A DNA stretch of 64,000 bases from Amycolatopsis sp. EV170708-02-1 (GTDB lineage Bacteria; Actinomycetota; Actinomycetes; Mycobacteriales; Pseudonocardiaceae): NCBI RefSeq assembly GCF_022479115.1, contig NZ_CP092497.1, positions 1,426,001 through 1,490,000 of the forward strand. Reading direction: 5' to 3'. The number at the start of each line of letters is the position of its first letter. Position 1 is the first letter of the stretch. The notes beneath the pieces are model-generated. The model was given only the letters and a program-made list of their open reading frames with translations, searched no databases and was not told the DNA's origin. Below are positions 8,146-17,606 of the stretch, in pieces. The position numbers and the translations under genes were made by a program.

Positions 8146-9122
8146 TTCTTCTTCACCGCCGTGAGCCTGCCGGTGAGGAAGAAGTTCACCAGCGCGATCA
8201 GCACGATGATCACGAACAACACCCACGCGATCGCCGAGGCATAGCCGAGTTCGTAGTTCTCGAAGGCCGTTTGGTACAGGTAGAGCGTCACGGTCTGGAA
8301 CTGGTTGGACGAGCCGCCGTTGTTCGAGCCCGGCAACGCGTCGAACAGCTTGGGCTCGGTGAAGATCTGCAGGCCGCCGATCGTCGAGGTGATCGTCACG
8401 AAGATCAGCGTCGGCTTCAGCAGGGGCAGCGTGATGCTGAAGAACCGGCGTACGGTGCCCGCGCCGTCGATGAGGGCGGCTTCGTGCAGTTCCTTCGGGA
8501 TGGCCTGCATCGCCGCCAGCACGATCAGCGCGTTGTACCCGGTCCAGCGCCAGTTCACCATGATCGCGATCGCGACATGGCTGCTGAACCGGTCGGCCTG
8601 CCAGTCGACCGGGTCCAGTCCGATCGTCTGCAGCAGGCCGTTGACCAGCCCGTACTTCGGCCCGAACAGATTCGCGAAGATGATGCCGAGCGCCACCAGG
8701 CTGGCAGCGTAGGGGAGCAGGACGCCGACGCGCCAGCCGGTCGCCCCGCGGATCCTGGCGCTGAGCAGCGCCGCCAGGAGCACCGCGATGATCAGCTGCG
8801 GGACGCTGGAGAGCAGGAAGATGCTGACGGTGTTCTCGAGCGCGTTCCAGAACTGCGTGTCGGCGAACAGTTCCTTGAAGTTGTCCAGCCCGATGAAGGC
8901 CGGATCGTCGTCGCCGGCCTCCCAGCTGAACAACGACACGTACGCCGTGTAGAGCAGGGGGAACAACCCGACGATCCCGAACACCACGAAGAACGGGGCG
9001 ATGTAGAGGTACGGCGAGACCTTGACGTCCCACCGGCTCAGCCGATGGCGGAGGGTGGGCCGGGGCGGCGTGCGCACCCCGGCCTTCTCCTTGTCCGGCG
9101 CGATCTTGTCGACGACGGTCAT
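8142..9122 (-). CDS. cebF: Sugar ABC transporter permease (CebF/MalF-type)
   Basis: The 326-aa permease has a cytoplasmic N-terminus of about 35 residues and six predicted transmembrane helices. The EAA motif is EAALIDGAGTVRRFFSITLP. It should pair with CebG to form the membrane channel for cellobiose/cellotriose. It follows cebE by three bases and overlaps cebG by four, consistent with a single mRNA. Confidence 0.9.
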   Translation of the reverse strand: MTVVDKIAPDKEKAGVRTPPRPTLRHRLSRWDVKVSPYLYIAPFFVVFGIVGLFPLLYTAYVSLFSWEAGDDDPAFIGLDNFKELFADTQFWNALENTVSIFLLSSVPQLIIAVLLAALLSARIRGATGWRVGVLLPYAASLVALGIIFANLFGPKYGLVNGLLQTIGLDPVDWQADRFSSHVAIAIMVNWRWTGYNALIVLAAMQAIPKELHEAALIDGAGTVRRFFSITLPLLKPTLIFVTITSTIGGLQIFTEPKLFDALPGSNNGGSSNQFQTVTLYLYQTAFENYELGYASAIAWVLFVIIVLIALVNFFLTGRLTAVKKK

Positions 9123-9125
9123 CGG

Positions 9126-10426
9126 TCAGCGCGTGATCTTCTTCGCGGCGTCGAGCAGTTGCGTCCAGCCGTCGGCCGCGGACTTGCCCTGTTCGACCGC
9201 CTGGAGCGCCGGGCTCGACGCGTTCTCCTGGATCTGGCCGTCACCGGGGCCCTTGTACTGCGGCTTCGCGACCTTCTTGGCCTGCTCGGCGAACAGCTGC
9301 CCGATCTTGGCGCCACCGAAGTAGGCGTCGGTCTCGCCCAGCAGCGCCTGGTCCTCCAGCGCCTTGACCTGGCTGGGGAACGTGCCCTTCGCCTTGAACG
9401 CCTTGATCTGCTGCTCCGGCGCGGTCAGCCAGGCGGCGAGTTCGGCCGCTTCCTTCGGGTGCTTCGACTGCGTGGGCACGGTGAGGTACGAGCCGCCCCA
9501 GTTCCCGCCGCCGCCGGGGAAGGCCGCGGTGACCGCCCATTTGCCGGCGTTCTCCGGGCCGGAATGCTCTTCGATCACGCCGAGCATCCACGCGGGCACA
9601 CCTTCGTGGCGAAGGCGCCCTGCTTGAAGCCGGAGTTCCACTCGTTGCTGAACGCGGTCAGCTTGGCCGACTGTCCTTTCGCGACGGCGCCGGTCACCTT
9701 GGTCCAGGCGTCCTTGATGCCCTGGTTGGTTTCCACCGCGAGCTTGTCGTCGCTGCCGATGTAGCCGGTGGGAAGCTGGTTGACCATGGCGTTGAAGTTC
9801 TGCGCGGCCGAGTCGAACCACGCCTTCCCGCCCGACTTGGCGACGTACTGCTCGCCCGCCGCGAAGTAGCTGTCCCAGGTCGCGAACAGCGGTTTGACCG
9901 CTTCGGGGTCCGACGGCAGGCCCGCCGCTTCGAGCATGTCCTTGCGGTAGCACATGGCCAGCGGGCCGATGTCCGTCCCGTAGCCGATGACCTTGCCGTC
10001 CTTGGTCTTCGCCGCGTCGTACTTCCAGGCCAGCCAGCGGTCGGGGGACGCCTCCGCCGGGCCTATCTTGGTCAGGTCGTTGAACTTCGAGCCCTTGTCG
10101 AGGACGTTCGACAGATGCCCTTCCTCGACGGCGGTGACATCGGCGAGACCGGAACCCGCGGCCAGTTTCGTGATCAGGTCCTGGTGGTAGGGCCCGCCCT
10201 GACCGGTCTTGCGGTGGGTGATCTTGATGTTCGGATGCAGCCGTTCGTACTCGGGAATCAGCTCCTCGTAGCCGAACTCGGTGAACGTCGCCAGTGACAG
10301 TTCGACCTTCGCGTTCGGGTCGGACGCCGCGGGCGCGCCGCCGTCGTCACCGCCGCACGCCGCCAGGCCGAACGCCGTCATCGTGATACCCAGTGCCAGC
10401 ACCAGGCCGTTCCGGATGCTTCTCAC
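9126..10426 (-). pseudogene. cebE: Frameshifted sugar-binding lipoprotein (CebE-like)
   Basis: The N-terminal part has a lipoprotein signal with lipobox LAAC (GITMTAFGLAACGG) and a family 1 solute-binding fold. The frame then fails at about 9591-9598: it reads ATKVCPRGCSA-stop, whereas the next frame continues with AWMLGVIEEHSGPE and a normal C-terminal half to 9126. Restoring one base in the C-rich run gives about 433 aa, a normal length. Start GTG 10426 precedes the signal peptide and has AGGGA upstream. Without this protein the ceb transporter would lack its receptor. A sequencing error is at least as likely as a real mutation, since every other gene of the operon is intact. Confidence 0.85.
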
Positions 10427-10462
10427 GTCATTGTGTCCCTTGCTGATGGGTTGAGGAGAAAA

Positions 10463-10476
10463 TGGGAGCGCTCCCA
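10463..10476. promoter_or_regulatory. CebR operator, perfect site
   Basis: TGGGAGCGCTCCCA is the exact 14-bp palindrome known as the CebR/CelR operator in actinomycetes. It lies 36 bp upstream of the cebE start, where bound repressor would block transcription of cebEFG-bglC. Cellobiose is the known inducer of this regulator family. Confidence 0.9.
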
Positions 10477-10542
10477 GGATGCGCAGAGTCTGTCGCCAAG
10501 GTATGGCGGTGTCAAGGGCTTGTAATGAGAGTGTTTCCATCA

Positions 10543-10556
10543 GGGGAGCGCTCTCA
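10543..10556. promoter_or_regulatory. CebR operator, second site
   Basis: GGGGAGCGCTCTCA matches the CebR palindrome at 12 of 14 positions. It lies about 50 bp ahead of the divergent cebR gene, so it probably mediates autoregulation or looping with the perfect site 66 bp away. Confidence 0.7.
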
Positions 10557-10608
10557 GTGTCACCGCCCGCCGAGCACTAAGCTGTCGGTGTACGGATGGA
10601 GCTGAAGA

Positions 10609-11655
10609 GTGAAGGTGGCGCGGGTGGGGCCTCGACCAGGGGAAGACGGCAGGCCGACGCTGGAGGACGTCGCCGCGTCCGCCGGGGTCAGCCGGTCGAC
10701 GGCGTCCCGGGCGCTGAACGACGACGGCTACGTCAGCGCGCGCTCCCGCGAGAAGGTCCAGGCCGCGGCCCGCGAACTCGGGTACTCCCCGAACCAAGCG
10801 GCCAGATCCCTGGTCACCAAGCGGACCGGCGCGGTCGCGGTCGTCCTGTCGGAGCCGGAGGCGCGGCTGCTCGACGACCCGTACCGCACCGCCGTAATGC
10901 GGGCGGGCTATCGCGAACTCGCCGACATCGGCTGTCAGATGGTCTTGATCTTCAGCGACACCCGCGAAGACCTTGACCGCACTGTCCGGTTCCTGGACGG
11001 CGGCCACGTCGACGGCGTGCTGGTGTTCGCGCCGCATCGCACCGACCCGTTGCCCAAGGCGTTGCGGCAGCTGAGGATCCCGGTCGTGTACGGCGGGCAG
11101 GCCGCCGGACTCAAACGCGGTGTCCACGTCGTCGACTTCGACAACGAGGGTGGCGCGAAACTCGCCGTCGCGCATCTGGTCGAGGCCGGCCACCGGCGGA
11201 TCGCCACGATCGCGGGCCCGCAGGACCAGAGCGCGGCGATCGACCGGCTCTCCGGCTGGCGCAAGACCCTCCTGGACGCCGGGCTCGACCCGGCGGACCT
11301 GATGGAGGAAGGCGACTTCACCCTGACCGGCGGGGCGAAGGCGATGTCGAACCTGCTCGCGCGGCGCCCCGACCTCGACGCCGTTTTCGTGGCCAGCGAC
11401 ATGATGGCCCTCGGCGCGCTCCGCACGCTGCATTCCGCCGGACGGCGGATCCCCTCGGACGTCGCCGTCGTCAGCTTCGACGACAACGCGACCCTCGCGC
11501 CGGAGATGGACCCGCCGCTGACGTCGGTCCACCAGGACCCGCGGGAACAGGTCCACGCGATGGTGGAGACCCTGCTCGCGGTGATGGACGACCGGGATCT
11601 CAAGCCCCGCCAGCGGATCTTGCCGGTCTCGCTCACCCATCGCGCCTCCAGCTGA
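10609..11655 (+). CDS. cebR: LacI-family repressor CebR
   Basis: The 348-aa LacI/GalR regulator has a helix-turn-helix at about residues 17-40 (TLEDVAASAGVSRSTASRAL), a YxPN hinge (YSPNQAARSL) and a periplasmic-binding-like sugar domain. It is transcribed divergently from cebEFG-bglC, and both strands of the gap carry CebR operators. I therefore assign it as the cellobiose-responsive repressor rather than a generic LacI protein. GTG 10609 is the likely start; an internal GTG two codons later is an alternative. Confidence 0.88.
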   Translation: MKVARVGPRPGEDGRPTLEDVAASAGVSRSTASRALNDDGYVSARSREKVQAAARELGYSPNQAARSLVTKRTGAVAVVLSEPEARLLDDPYRTAVMRAGYRELADIGCQMVLIFSDTREDLDRTVRFLDGGHVDGVLVFAPHRTDPLPKALRQLRIPVVYGGQAAGLKRGVHVVDFDNEGGAKLAVAHLVEAGHRRIATIAGPQDQSAAIDRLSGWRKTLLDAGLDPADLMEEGDFTLTGGAKAMSNLLARRPDLDAVFVASDMMALGALRTLHSAGRRIPSDVAVVSFDDNATLAPEMDPPLTSVHQDPREQVHAMVETLLAVMDDRDLKPRQRILPVSLTHRASS

Positions 11656-11689
11656 ACCCTGTGAAGGCCTCTTTGAGGCACCGATCGGC

Positions 11690-11742
11690 GTCGCGAAAGC
11701 CACTTTCGGGACATTCAACGTCGCGAAAGTGGCTTTCGCGAC
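11690..11742. repeat. Seven-nt-loop inverted repeat (loop ATTCAAC)
   Basis: Arms 11690-11712 and 11720-11742 pair over 23 positions with one mismatch around ATTCAAC. It is located just after cebR. The stretch before it (11661-11677, GTGAAGGCCTCTTTGAG) resembles half of the hairpin at 33328-33380, so two repeat families may be nested here. It could act as a cebR terminator, though no T-run follows. Confidence 0.6.
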
Positions 11743-11822
11743 ACGCTCCGGCGTCGCACCACTGCCGCCCACGGACCGGGGCTGTGACCCGACTGTGACT
11801 CGGAGAGCGCTTGACCCGGCTC

Positions 11823-11838
11823 GTGTTATCGCTAACAC
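11823..11838. promoter_or_regulatory. Operator of the arabinose LacI regulator, site 1
   Basis: GTGTTATCGCTAACAC has six-base arms GTGTTA/TAACAC around TCGC. It lies 42 bp before the regulator start, consistent with autoregulation. Closely similar sites precede the YtfQ-like gene and araB. Confidence 0.75.
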
Positions 11839-11880
11839 TTGCGGCACTCGTCACACGGTACCGGGATTGGGAGACAGGCG

Positions 11881-12894
11881 ATGGCACGCGAAACCACCGA
11901 GAGCAAGCAGGCCAGTCTCACCGACGTGGCCGCGCTCGCGGGTGTTTCGCATATGACGGTCTCGCGGGTCATCAACGGCACCGGCCCGGTCCGCGCCGAG
12001 ACGCGCGTCCGCGTCAACGCCGCCATCGAGCAGCTGGACTACCGGCCGAACTCGGTCGCCCGCGCGCTGGTCACCGGCCGCTCGGGCACGCTCGGCGTGG
12101 TCGCGCTGGAGGCCAACCTCTACGGCCCGGCCAGCACCTTGAGCGGCATCGAGCACGCCGCTCGCGAGGCGGGCTACGCGACGACCATAACGAGCATCAG
12201 CCGTCCGGGCCGGTCTTCCATCACCGACGCGGTGGAGCGCCTGCGGCGCCAGGCCGTCGAGGGCATCGTCGTGATCGCGCCGCATGTCACCGCCGCCCGT
12301 GCGCTGGAGGCGGCCCCCAGCGACGTGCCGCTCGTCGCGGTCGGTGGTGGCGAGAAGGCGCCGGTCCCGGTGATCTCGGTCGACCAGTACGACGGCGCGC
12401 GCCGCGCCACCGAGCATCTCCTCGGCCTCGGGCACGAGACCGTCTGGCACGTGGCCGGGCCCGAAGACTGGCTGGAGGCGCTCGACCGCGAACGTGGCTG
12501 GCGCGAGACCCTGGAACGCCACGGCGCGCGGATCCCGCCCGTCATCCGCGGTGACTGGAGTGCGCGGTCCGGGTACGCGGCGGGGCGATCCCTCGTCGGC
12601 GAAAAGGGCCTGGACGCGGTGTTCGTGGCCAACGACCAGATGGCCCTCGGTTTCCTTCGCGCCTGCACCGAGGCCGGCGTGAACGTGCCGGGGGAGATGC
12701 GGATCGTCGGCTTCGACGACGTTCCCGAGGCGGCGTACTACACGCCGCCGCTGACGACGGTGCGCCAGGACTTCGTCGAAGTCGGCAGGCGCACGTTCGA
12801 CCTGCTCCGCCGCCGCATGAACGGCGGTGAGGACCGAGACCGCGACCTGGTGGTCCCCGAACTGATCGTGCGGGAGAGCACCGGTCTTTCGTAG
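11881..12894 (+). CDS. araR: LacI-family regulator of the arabinose locus
   Basis: The 337-aa LacI/GalR protein has an HTH near residues 12-35 (SLTDVAALAGVSHMTVSRVI), a YRPN hinge and a C-terminal sugar-binding domain. It heads the arabinose uptake and catabolism genes. Three matching operators (11823, 12929, 17607) lie before this gene, the furanose transporter and araB, so it most likely represses all three in the absence of L-arabinose. The symbol araR denotes role, not proven orthology. ATG 11881 has GGGAG/GAGACAGG upstream; the open extension to 11839 would overlap the operator. Confidence 0.75.
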   Translation: MARETTESKQASLTDVAALAGVSHMTVSRVINGTGPVRAETRVRVNAAIEQLDYRPNSVARALVTGRSGTLGVVALEANLYGPASTLSGIEHAAREAGYATTITSISRPGRSSITDAVERLRRQAVEGIVVIAPHVTAARALEAAPSDVPLVAVGGGEKAPVPVISVDQYDGARRATEHLLGLGHETVWHVAGPEDWLEALDRERGWRETLERHGARIPPVIRGDWSARSGYAAGRSLVGEKGLDAVFVANDQMALGFLRACTEAGVNVPGEMRIVGFDDVPEAAYYTPPLTTVRQDFVEVGRRTFDLLRRRMNGGEDRDRDLVVPELIVRESTGLS

Positions 12895-12928
12895 CTCCGA
12901 GAGCCGTTCCCGAGGCTCGAAGACACGA

Positions 12929-12944
12929 GTGTTAACGCTAACTC
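12929..12944. promoter_or_regulatory. Operator of the arabinose LacI regulator, site 2
   Basis: GTGTTAACGCTAACTC matches site 1 in 13 of 16 positions and keeps the TTA-N4-TAA core. It lies 30 bp upstream of the YtfQ-like gene and probably covers its promoter. Confidence 0.75.
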
Positions 12945-12973
12945 AATTGATCAGTGCGGATCTAGGAGTCGAT

Positions 12974-13945
12974 GTGGCAAGAAAACCGTGGACGGCGATC
13001 GTGGCCGGAGTGGCCGGGCTGCTCCTGCTCTCCGCGTGCGGCGGAGGTGGCGGGACGGGTGGCGGCGGCGCCCTCACCCTCGGCTTCGCCCAGGTGGGCG
13101 CGGAAAGCGGCTGGCGTACGGCGAACACGAAGTCGATCCAGGAGTCCGCGAAGGCGGCCGGGATCGAGCTGAAGTTCTCCGACGCGCAGCAGAAGCAGGA
13201 GAACCAGATCGCCGCGATCCGGTCGTACATCCAGCAGAAGGTCAAGGTGATCGCCTTCTCGCCGGTCGTGGAATCCGGCTGGGACACCGTCCTGAAGGAG
13301 GCGAAGACGGCGAACATCCCGGTGATCCTCACCGACCGGGCCGTCGATTCGCCGGACAAGTCGCTGTACAAGACCTTCCTCGGCTCGGATTTCGTCACCG
13401 AGGGCAAGAAGGCGGGCGAATGGCTGGCCAAGGAGTTCGGCTCGGCGGCGGGCGACGTCAGCATCGTGGAACTGCAGGGCACCACCGGTTCCGCGCCGGC
13501 GAACGACCGCAAGAAGGGCTTCGCCGACGTCATCGCGTCGAACCCGAAGTTCAAGGTCGTCGCGTCGCAGACCGGTGAGTTCACCCGGGCGAAGGGCAAG
13601 GAGGTCATGGAGGCCTTCCTGAAGTCCCAGCCCAAGATCGACGTGCTGTACGCGCACAACGACGACATGGCCCTCGGCGCCATCGAAGCGATCGAGGCGG
13701 CGGGGAAGGTACCCGGCAAGGACATCAAGATCGTCTCGGTCGACGGTGTCCGCGACGCCCTGCAGGCGCTGGCCGACGGCAAGATCAACCACGTCGTCGA
13801 ATGCAACCCGCTGCTCGGCCCGCAGCTGATGGACCTGGTGAAGAAGGTCGCCGCCGGTGAGCAGGTGCCCCCGCGCATCGAGACCACCGAGACCGAGTTC
13901 GACCAGGCCGCCGCCAAGGCCGCGCTGCCGCAACGCCAGTACTGA
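12974..13945 (+). CDS. ytfQ: Pentose/furanose-binding lipoprotein (YtfQ-like)
   Basis: The 323-aa product begins with a lipoprotein signal (LLLLSACGGGG) and is a periplasmic-binding family 4 protein. Motifs such as LGFAQVGAESGWR, QQKQENQIAAIRSYI, ELQGTTGS and YAHNDDM closely follow E. coli YtfQ, which binds galactofuranose. Given the locus, L-arabinofuranose or a related furanose is the likely ligand. GTG 12974 has AGGAG five bases upstream. It starts a four-gene transporter operon under operator site 2. Confidence 0.85.
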   Translation: MARKPWTAIVAGVAGLLLLSACGGGGGTGGGGALTLGFAQVGAESGWRTANTKSIQESAKAAGIELKFSDAQQKQENQIAAIRSYIQQKVKVIAFSPVVESGWDTVLKEAKTANIPVILTDRAVDSPDKSLYKTFLGSDFVTEGKKAGEWLAKEFGSAAGDVSIVELQGTTGSAPANDRKKGFADVIASNPKFKVVASQTGEFTRAKGKEVMEAFLKSQPKIDVLYAHNDDMALGAIEAIEAAGKVPGKDIKIVSVDGVRDALQALADGKINHVVECNPLLGPQLMDLVKKVAAGEQVPPRIETTETEFDQAAAKAALPQRQY

Positions 13946-13949
13946 GCCG

Positions 13950-15470
13950 ATGACGGAAACCCCTGCGATGCTGCGGATGAGCCATATCCGGAAGGAATTC
14001 CCCGGCGTGGTCGCCCTCGACGACGTCTCCTTCCGGATGTTCCCCGGCGAAGTGCACGCCCTGATGGGCGAGAACGGCGCCGGAAAGTCCACTCTGATCA
14101 AGGTGCTCACCGGCGTCTACGGGGTGGACGCCGGCACCATCGAGCTCGACGGTGCCCGGGTCGCCTTCAGCGGTCCCGGCGAGGCGCAGCGCTCCGGCGT
14201 GAGCACCGTCTACCAGGAAGTGAACCTCTGCCCGAACCTGTCGGTGGCGGAGAACATCTGCCTCGGCAAGGAGCCGCGACGGCGCGGCCGCATCGACTGG
14301 CGCGAGACGCGCCGCCGGGCGGCCGCGCTGCTGGCCAGGCTGGACGTCGAAGTGGACGTTTCGGCCGAGCTGGGCGGCTGCTCGATCGCGGTGCAGCAAC
14401 TGGTCGCGATCGCGAGGGCGCTCGACGTCGAGGCACGGGTGCTCGTCCTCGACGAACCGACGTCCAGTTTGGACGCCGGCGAGGTCGAGCAACTGCTGAA
14501 CGTGGTGCGTTCGCTGCGGGACCAAGGGATGGCGATCCTGTTCGTCTCGCATTTCATCGAGCAGGTCTTCGCCGTCGCGGACCGGATGACGGTGCTGCGC
14601 AACGGGAAGCTGATCGGGGAGTACCGCACCGAGGAGATCACCCCGGTCGACCTGGTGACCAGGATGATCGGCAAGGAACTCGCGGCGCTCGAAGACATCG
14701 AGGACGCGGGACACAGCCGGTCGGACGTCGCCGGGGCGCCCGTCTTCCTGGAAGCGGGCGACGTCGGCCGCAAAGGCGGTGTGGCGCCGTTCTCGCTCGA
14801 CATCCGGTCCGGCGAGGTCGTCGGTCTCGCCGGGCTGCTCGGTTCGGGGCGCACCGAACTGGCGCGGCTGCTGTTCGGCGCCGATCACGCGGACAGCGGC
14901 TCGGTGCGGATCGACGGCGAGCCGGTGGCGTTGAAGACACCGCGGACCGGGCTCGACCACCGCATCGCGTTCTGCTCGGAGAACCGCAAGACCGAGGGGC
15001 TCGTCGAGGAACTCACCGTGCGCGAGAACATCGTGCTCGCGCTGCAGGCCTCGCGCGGCTGGGCGCGGCCGATCCCGCGGCGGCGGCAGGACGAGATCGC
15101 CGAGCGCTACATCAAGGCGCTCGACATCCGGCCCGCCAACGCCGAGGCGAAGGTCGGCGACCTGAGCGGCGGCAACCAGCAGAAGGTGCTGCTGGCGAGG
15201 TGGCTCATCACCGAACCGCGGCTGCTGATCCTCGACGAGCCGACGCGCGGCATCGACATCGGCGCCAAGACGGAGATCCAGCGGCTGGTCGCGCGGCTTT
15301 CGAGTGAGGGGATGGCCGTGGTGTTCATCTCCGCCGAACTCGAAGAAGTGCTCCGGCTGAGTCACCGGGTCGTCGTACTGCGCGACCGCGCGGTGGTCGC
15401 CGTGCTGGACAACGAAGCGCTGACCGCGGACCAGGTGATGGCGACGATGGCCGAAGGAGTCGCACGATGA
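13950..15470 (+). CDS. ytfR: Sugar ABC transporter ATPase (YtfR-like, two ABC domains)
   Basis: The 506-aa protein has two fused ABC domains, the hallmark of monosaccharide importers. Domain 1 shows [10 protein letters not shown]-loop YQEVN and VLDEPTSSLD; domain 2 shows the degenerate GLLGSGRTEL in place of Walker [10 protein letters not shown] and LDEPTRGID. It energises uptake through the two permeases that follow. ATG 13950 begins five bases after the binding-protein stop. The stop overlaps the next start by four bases. Confidence 0.9.
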   Translation: MTETPAMLRMSHIRKEFPGVVALDDVSFRMFPGEVHALMGENGAGKSTLIKVLTGVYGVDAGTIELDGARVAFSGPGEAQRSGVSTVYQEVNLCPNLSVAENICLGKEPRRRGRIDWRETRRRAAALLARLDVEVDVSAELGGCSIAVQQLVAIARALDVEARVLVLDEPTSSLDAGEVEQLLNVVRSLRDQGMAILFVSHFIEQVFAVADRMTVLRNGKLIGEYRTEEITPVDLVTRMIGKELAALEDIEDAGHSRSDVAGAPVFLEAGDVGRKGGVAPFSLDIRSGEVVGLAGLLGSGRTELARLLFGADHADSGSVRIDGEPVALKTPRTGLDHRIAFCSENRKTEGLVEELTVRENIVLALQASRGWARPIPRRRQDEIAERYIKALDIRPANAEAKVGDLSGGNQQKVLLARWLITEPRLLILDEPTRGIDIGAKTEIQRLVARLSSEGMAVVFISAELEEVLRLSHRVVVLRDRAVVAVLDNEALTADQVMATMAEGVAR

Positions 15471-16504
15471 CCAAGCATCGGTTGTTCTGGCCGGTCGTCG
15501 CGCTGCTGGCGCTGCTGCTCGGTGACCTCATCGCCCATCCGGCGTTCTTCGCGATCGAATTCCGCGACGGGCATCTCTACGGGAACCTCATCGACATCCT
15601 CAAGAACGGCGCCCCGCTGATCCTCATCGCGATCGGCATGACGCTGGTGGTGGCGACCCGGGGGATCGACCTCTCCGTCGGCGCCGTCGTCGCGATCAGC
15701 GGCGCGCTCGCCTGTCTGCACATCAGCGGACTCGGTGACCAGAACAGTGTCGGCGGGACCCTCGCGGCGGTCGGGATGGCGCTCGGACTCGCTCTCGCGC
15801 TGGGGGTGTGGAACGGCTGGCTCGTGGCGGTGCTCGGGATCCAGCCGATCATCGCGACGCTGATCCTGATGGTCGCCGGCCGCGGTATCGCCCAGCTGAT
15901 CACCGGCGGCCAGATCATCACCGTCAATTCGCATCCCTACGAGTGGATCGGCAGCGGGTTCACCTTCGGCCTGCCGAGCGCGATCCTGATCGCGCTGGCC
16001 GTGTTCGCCATCGCCGCCGTGCTGGTCCGCCGGTCGGCGCTGGGGCTGCTGGTCGAATCGGTGGGCGGCAACCCGGAGGCGGGCAGGCTCGCCGGGCTCC
16101 GCTCGGCCCGGCTGATCTGGCTCACCTACGTCTTCTGCGCGCTCTGCGCCGGTATCGCCGGTCTGATGATCAGCGCGAACGTGCACAGCGCCGACGGCAA
16201 CAACGCCGGGCAGTTCATCGAACTCGACGCGATCCTCGCCGTCGTCATCGGCGGGACGCAGCTGACCGGTGGCCGGTTCTCGCTCACCGGCTCGGTGATC
16301 GGCGCGCTGCTCATCCAGACGTTGACGACCACCGTCTACGCGCTCGGCATCGCGCCGCAGGCGATCATGCTGTTCAAGGCCGTGGTCGTGCTGGCGGTCT
16401 GCCTGCTGCAGTCGCCGGTGTTCCGGAGGAAGCTCGCCCGGCGGCGGAGAACGGCCCCGCCGTCACCCGCCGTCCGGCCGGAGAAGGTGGAGGCCGGGGT
16501 ATGA
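15467..16504 (+). CDS. ytfT: Sugar ABC transporter permease (YtfT-like)
   Basis: The 345-aa AraH/RbsC-family permease has multiple membrane spans and the conserved ATRGIDLSVGAVVAISGAL segment. It overlaps the ATPase gene and the second permease gene by ATGA, four bases on each side. The basic C-terminus (RRKLARRRR) is cytoplasmic. Confidence 0.9.
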   Translation: MTKHRLFWPVVALLALLLGDLIAHPAFFAIEFRDGHLYGNLIDILKNGAPLILIAIGMTLVVATRGIDLSVGAVVAISGALACLHISGLGDQNSVGGTLAAVGMALGLALALGVWNGWLVAVLGIQPIIATLILMVAGRGIAQLITGGQIITVNSHPYEWIGSGFTFGLPSAILIALAVFAIAAVLVRRSALGLLVESVGGNPEAGRLAGLRSARLIWLTYVFCALCAGIAGLMISANVHSADGNNAGQFIELDAILAVVIGGTQLTGGRFSLTGSVIGALLIQTLTTTVYALGIAPQAIMLFKAVVVLAVCLLQSPVFRRKLARRRRTAPPSPAVRPEKVEAGV

Positions 16505-17484
16505 CGACACTCGACCGCGTCAAGGGCTATCGGCCCCGGCAACGGCATCTGCCGATCCTGGCGACGATGGCGATGCTCATCGGCGCGTACGTCTACGGCG
16601 CTTCGAGCTACACGGCGTTCGGCTCCGGGCAGGTCGTGCTCGACCTGTTCATCAACAACGCCTTCCTGCTGGTGGTCGCCGTCGGGATGACGTTCGTGAT
16701 CCTCACCGGCGGGATCGACCTGTCGGTGGGCTCGGTGGTGGCACTGTCCACTGTGGTCTCCGCCGACCTGCTGCAGAACCAGGGCTGGCCGGTGCTCGCG
16801 GTGATCCCCGCGGTGCTCGCGATCGGCGCGGCGCTCGGCTTCGGGATGGGCGTGCTGGTCCAGGTGTTCGAGATCCAGCCGTTCATCGCCACCTTGATCG
16901 GGATGTTCTTCGCCAGGGGGCTCTGTTACACGATCAGCACCCAGGCGTACTCGATCGACGATCCGACGGTCGCGAGCCTCGCGCAGACACAGATCCCGCT
17001 CGGCGGGGAGTTGCACATCTCTATCGGCGTGGTCGTCGCGCTCGTGGTGGTCGCCGCCGCCGCGTATGTCCTTTACGGCACGCGGTTCGGCCGGACGGTG
17101 TACGCGATCGGCGGGAACCCGAAGTCGGCGCTGCTGATGGGCCTCAACGTCGGCCGCACGCGGATCACCGTCTACACGCTCAGCGGGTTCTGCTCGGCGC
17201 TCGGCGGTCTGCTGCTGGTGCTGTACAAGTCCTCCGGCGATCCGCTCAACGGCGTCGGGCTGGAGCTCACCGCGATCGCGGCCGTCGTCATCGGTGGCAC
17301 GCTGCTCACCGGAGGCTCCGGCTACGTCCTCGGGACGGTGCTCGGGATCATGGTGCTGGGCATCATCCAGACCCTGATCACCTTCGACGGCACGCTGAAC
17401 TCCTGGTGGACCTCGATCATCACCGGTGCGCTGCTGTTCGCCTTCATCGTGCTGCAACGCCTCGTCAGCAGACGGACTACGTGA
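16501..17484 (+). CDS. yjfF: Sugar ABC transporter permease (YjfF-like)
   Basis: The 327-aa permease is paralogous to the preceding one, with LTGGIDLSVGSVVALSTVV in the same position. A two-permease arrangement is characteristic of the YtfQRT-YjfF galactofuranose importer. ATG 16501 overlaps the previous stop; the longer open frame from 15808 is antisense to nothing real and runs through ytfT. It ends the operon, and a 21-bp-period repeat follows directly. Confidence 0.88.
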   Translation: MTTLDRVKGYRPRQRHLPILATMAMLIGAYVYGASSYTAFGSGQVVLDLFINNAFLLVVAVGMTFVILTGGIDLSVGSVVALSTVVSADLLQNQGWPVLAVIPAVLAIGAALGFGMGVLVQVFEIQPFIATLIGMFFARGLCYTISTQAYSIDDPTVASLAQTQIPLGGELHISIGVVVALVVVAAAAYVLYGTRFGRTVYAIGGNPKSALLMGLNVGRTRITVYTLSGFCSALGGLLLVLYKSSGDPLNGVGLELTAIAAVVIGGTLLTGGSGYVLGTVLGIMVLGIIQTLITFDGTLNSWWTSIITGALLFAFIVLQRLVSRRTT

Positions 17485-17584
17485 CTCGCGTGATCGAAGG
17501 CGTAAGTCGCGTGCTTGGAGCCGTAACACGCGTGACGCGACATGATCCGGCTTCAAGCACGTGAGTTACGGCTCCAAGCACGCA
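17481..17584. repeat. 21-bp-period repeat with inverted partner, copy 1
   Basis: Three successive 21-bp units start near 17481, 17502 and 17523, each containing a CGCGTG core. Bases 17509-17534 then reappear inverted at 17558-17583 with about three differences over 26 bp. The core GCGTGCTTGGAGCCGTAAC is shared with the array at 50411-50555. It lies between the end of the transporter operon and the araB operator. Confidence 0.65.
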
Positions 17585-17606
17585 TGATCGTGGTTTTCGA
17601 GCAGAA

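Noticed and set aside
9591..9600. Programmed ribosomal frameshift in cebE
   Set aside because: There is no slippery heptamer, stimulatory structure or precedent in this family; an indel explains it better.
15808..17484. 558-aa permease-containing frame
   Set aside because: The first ~230 residues read ytfT out of frame; the permease begins at 16501.
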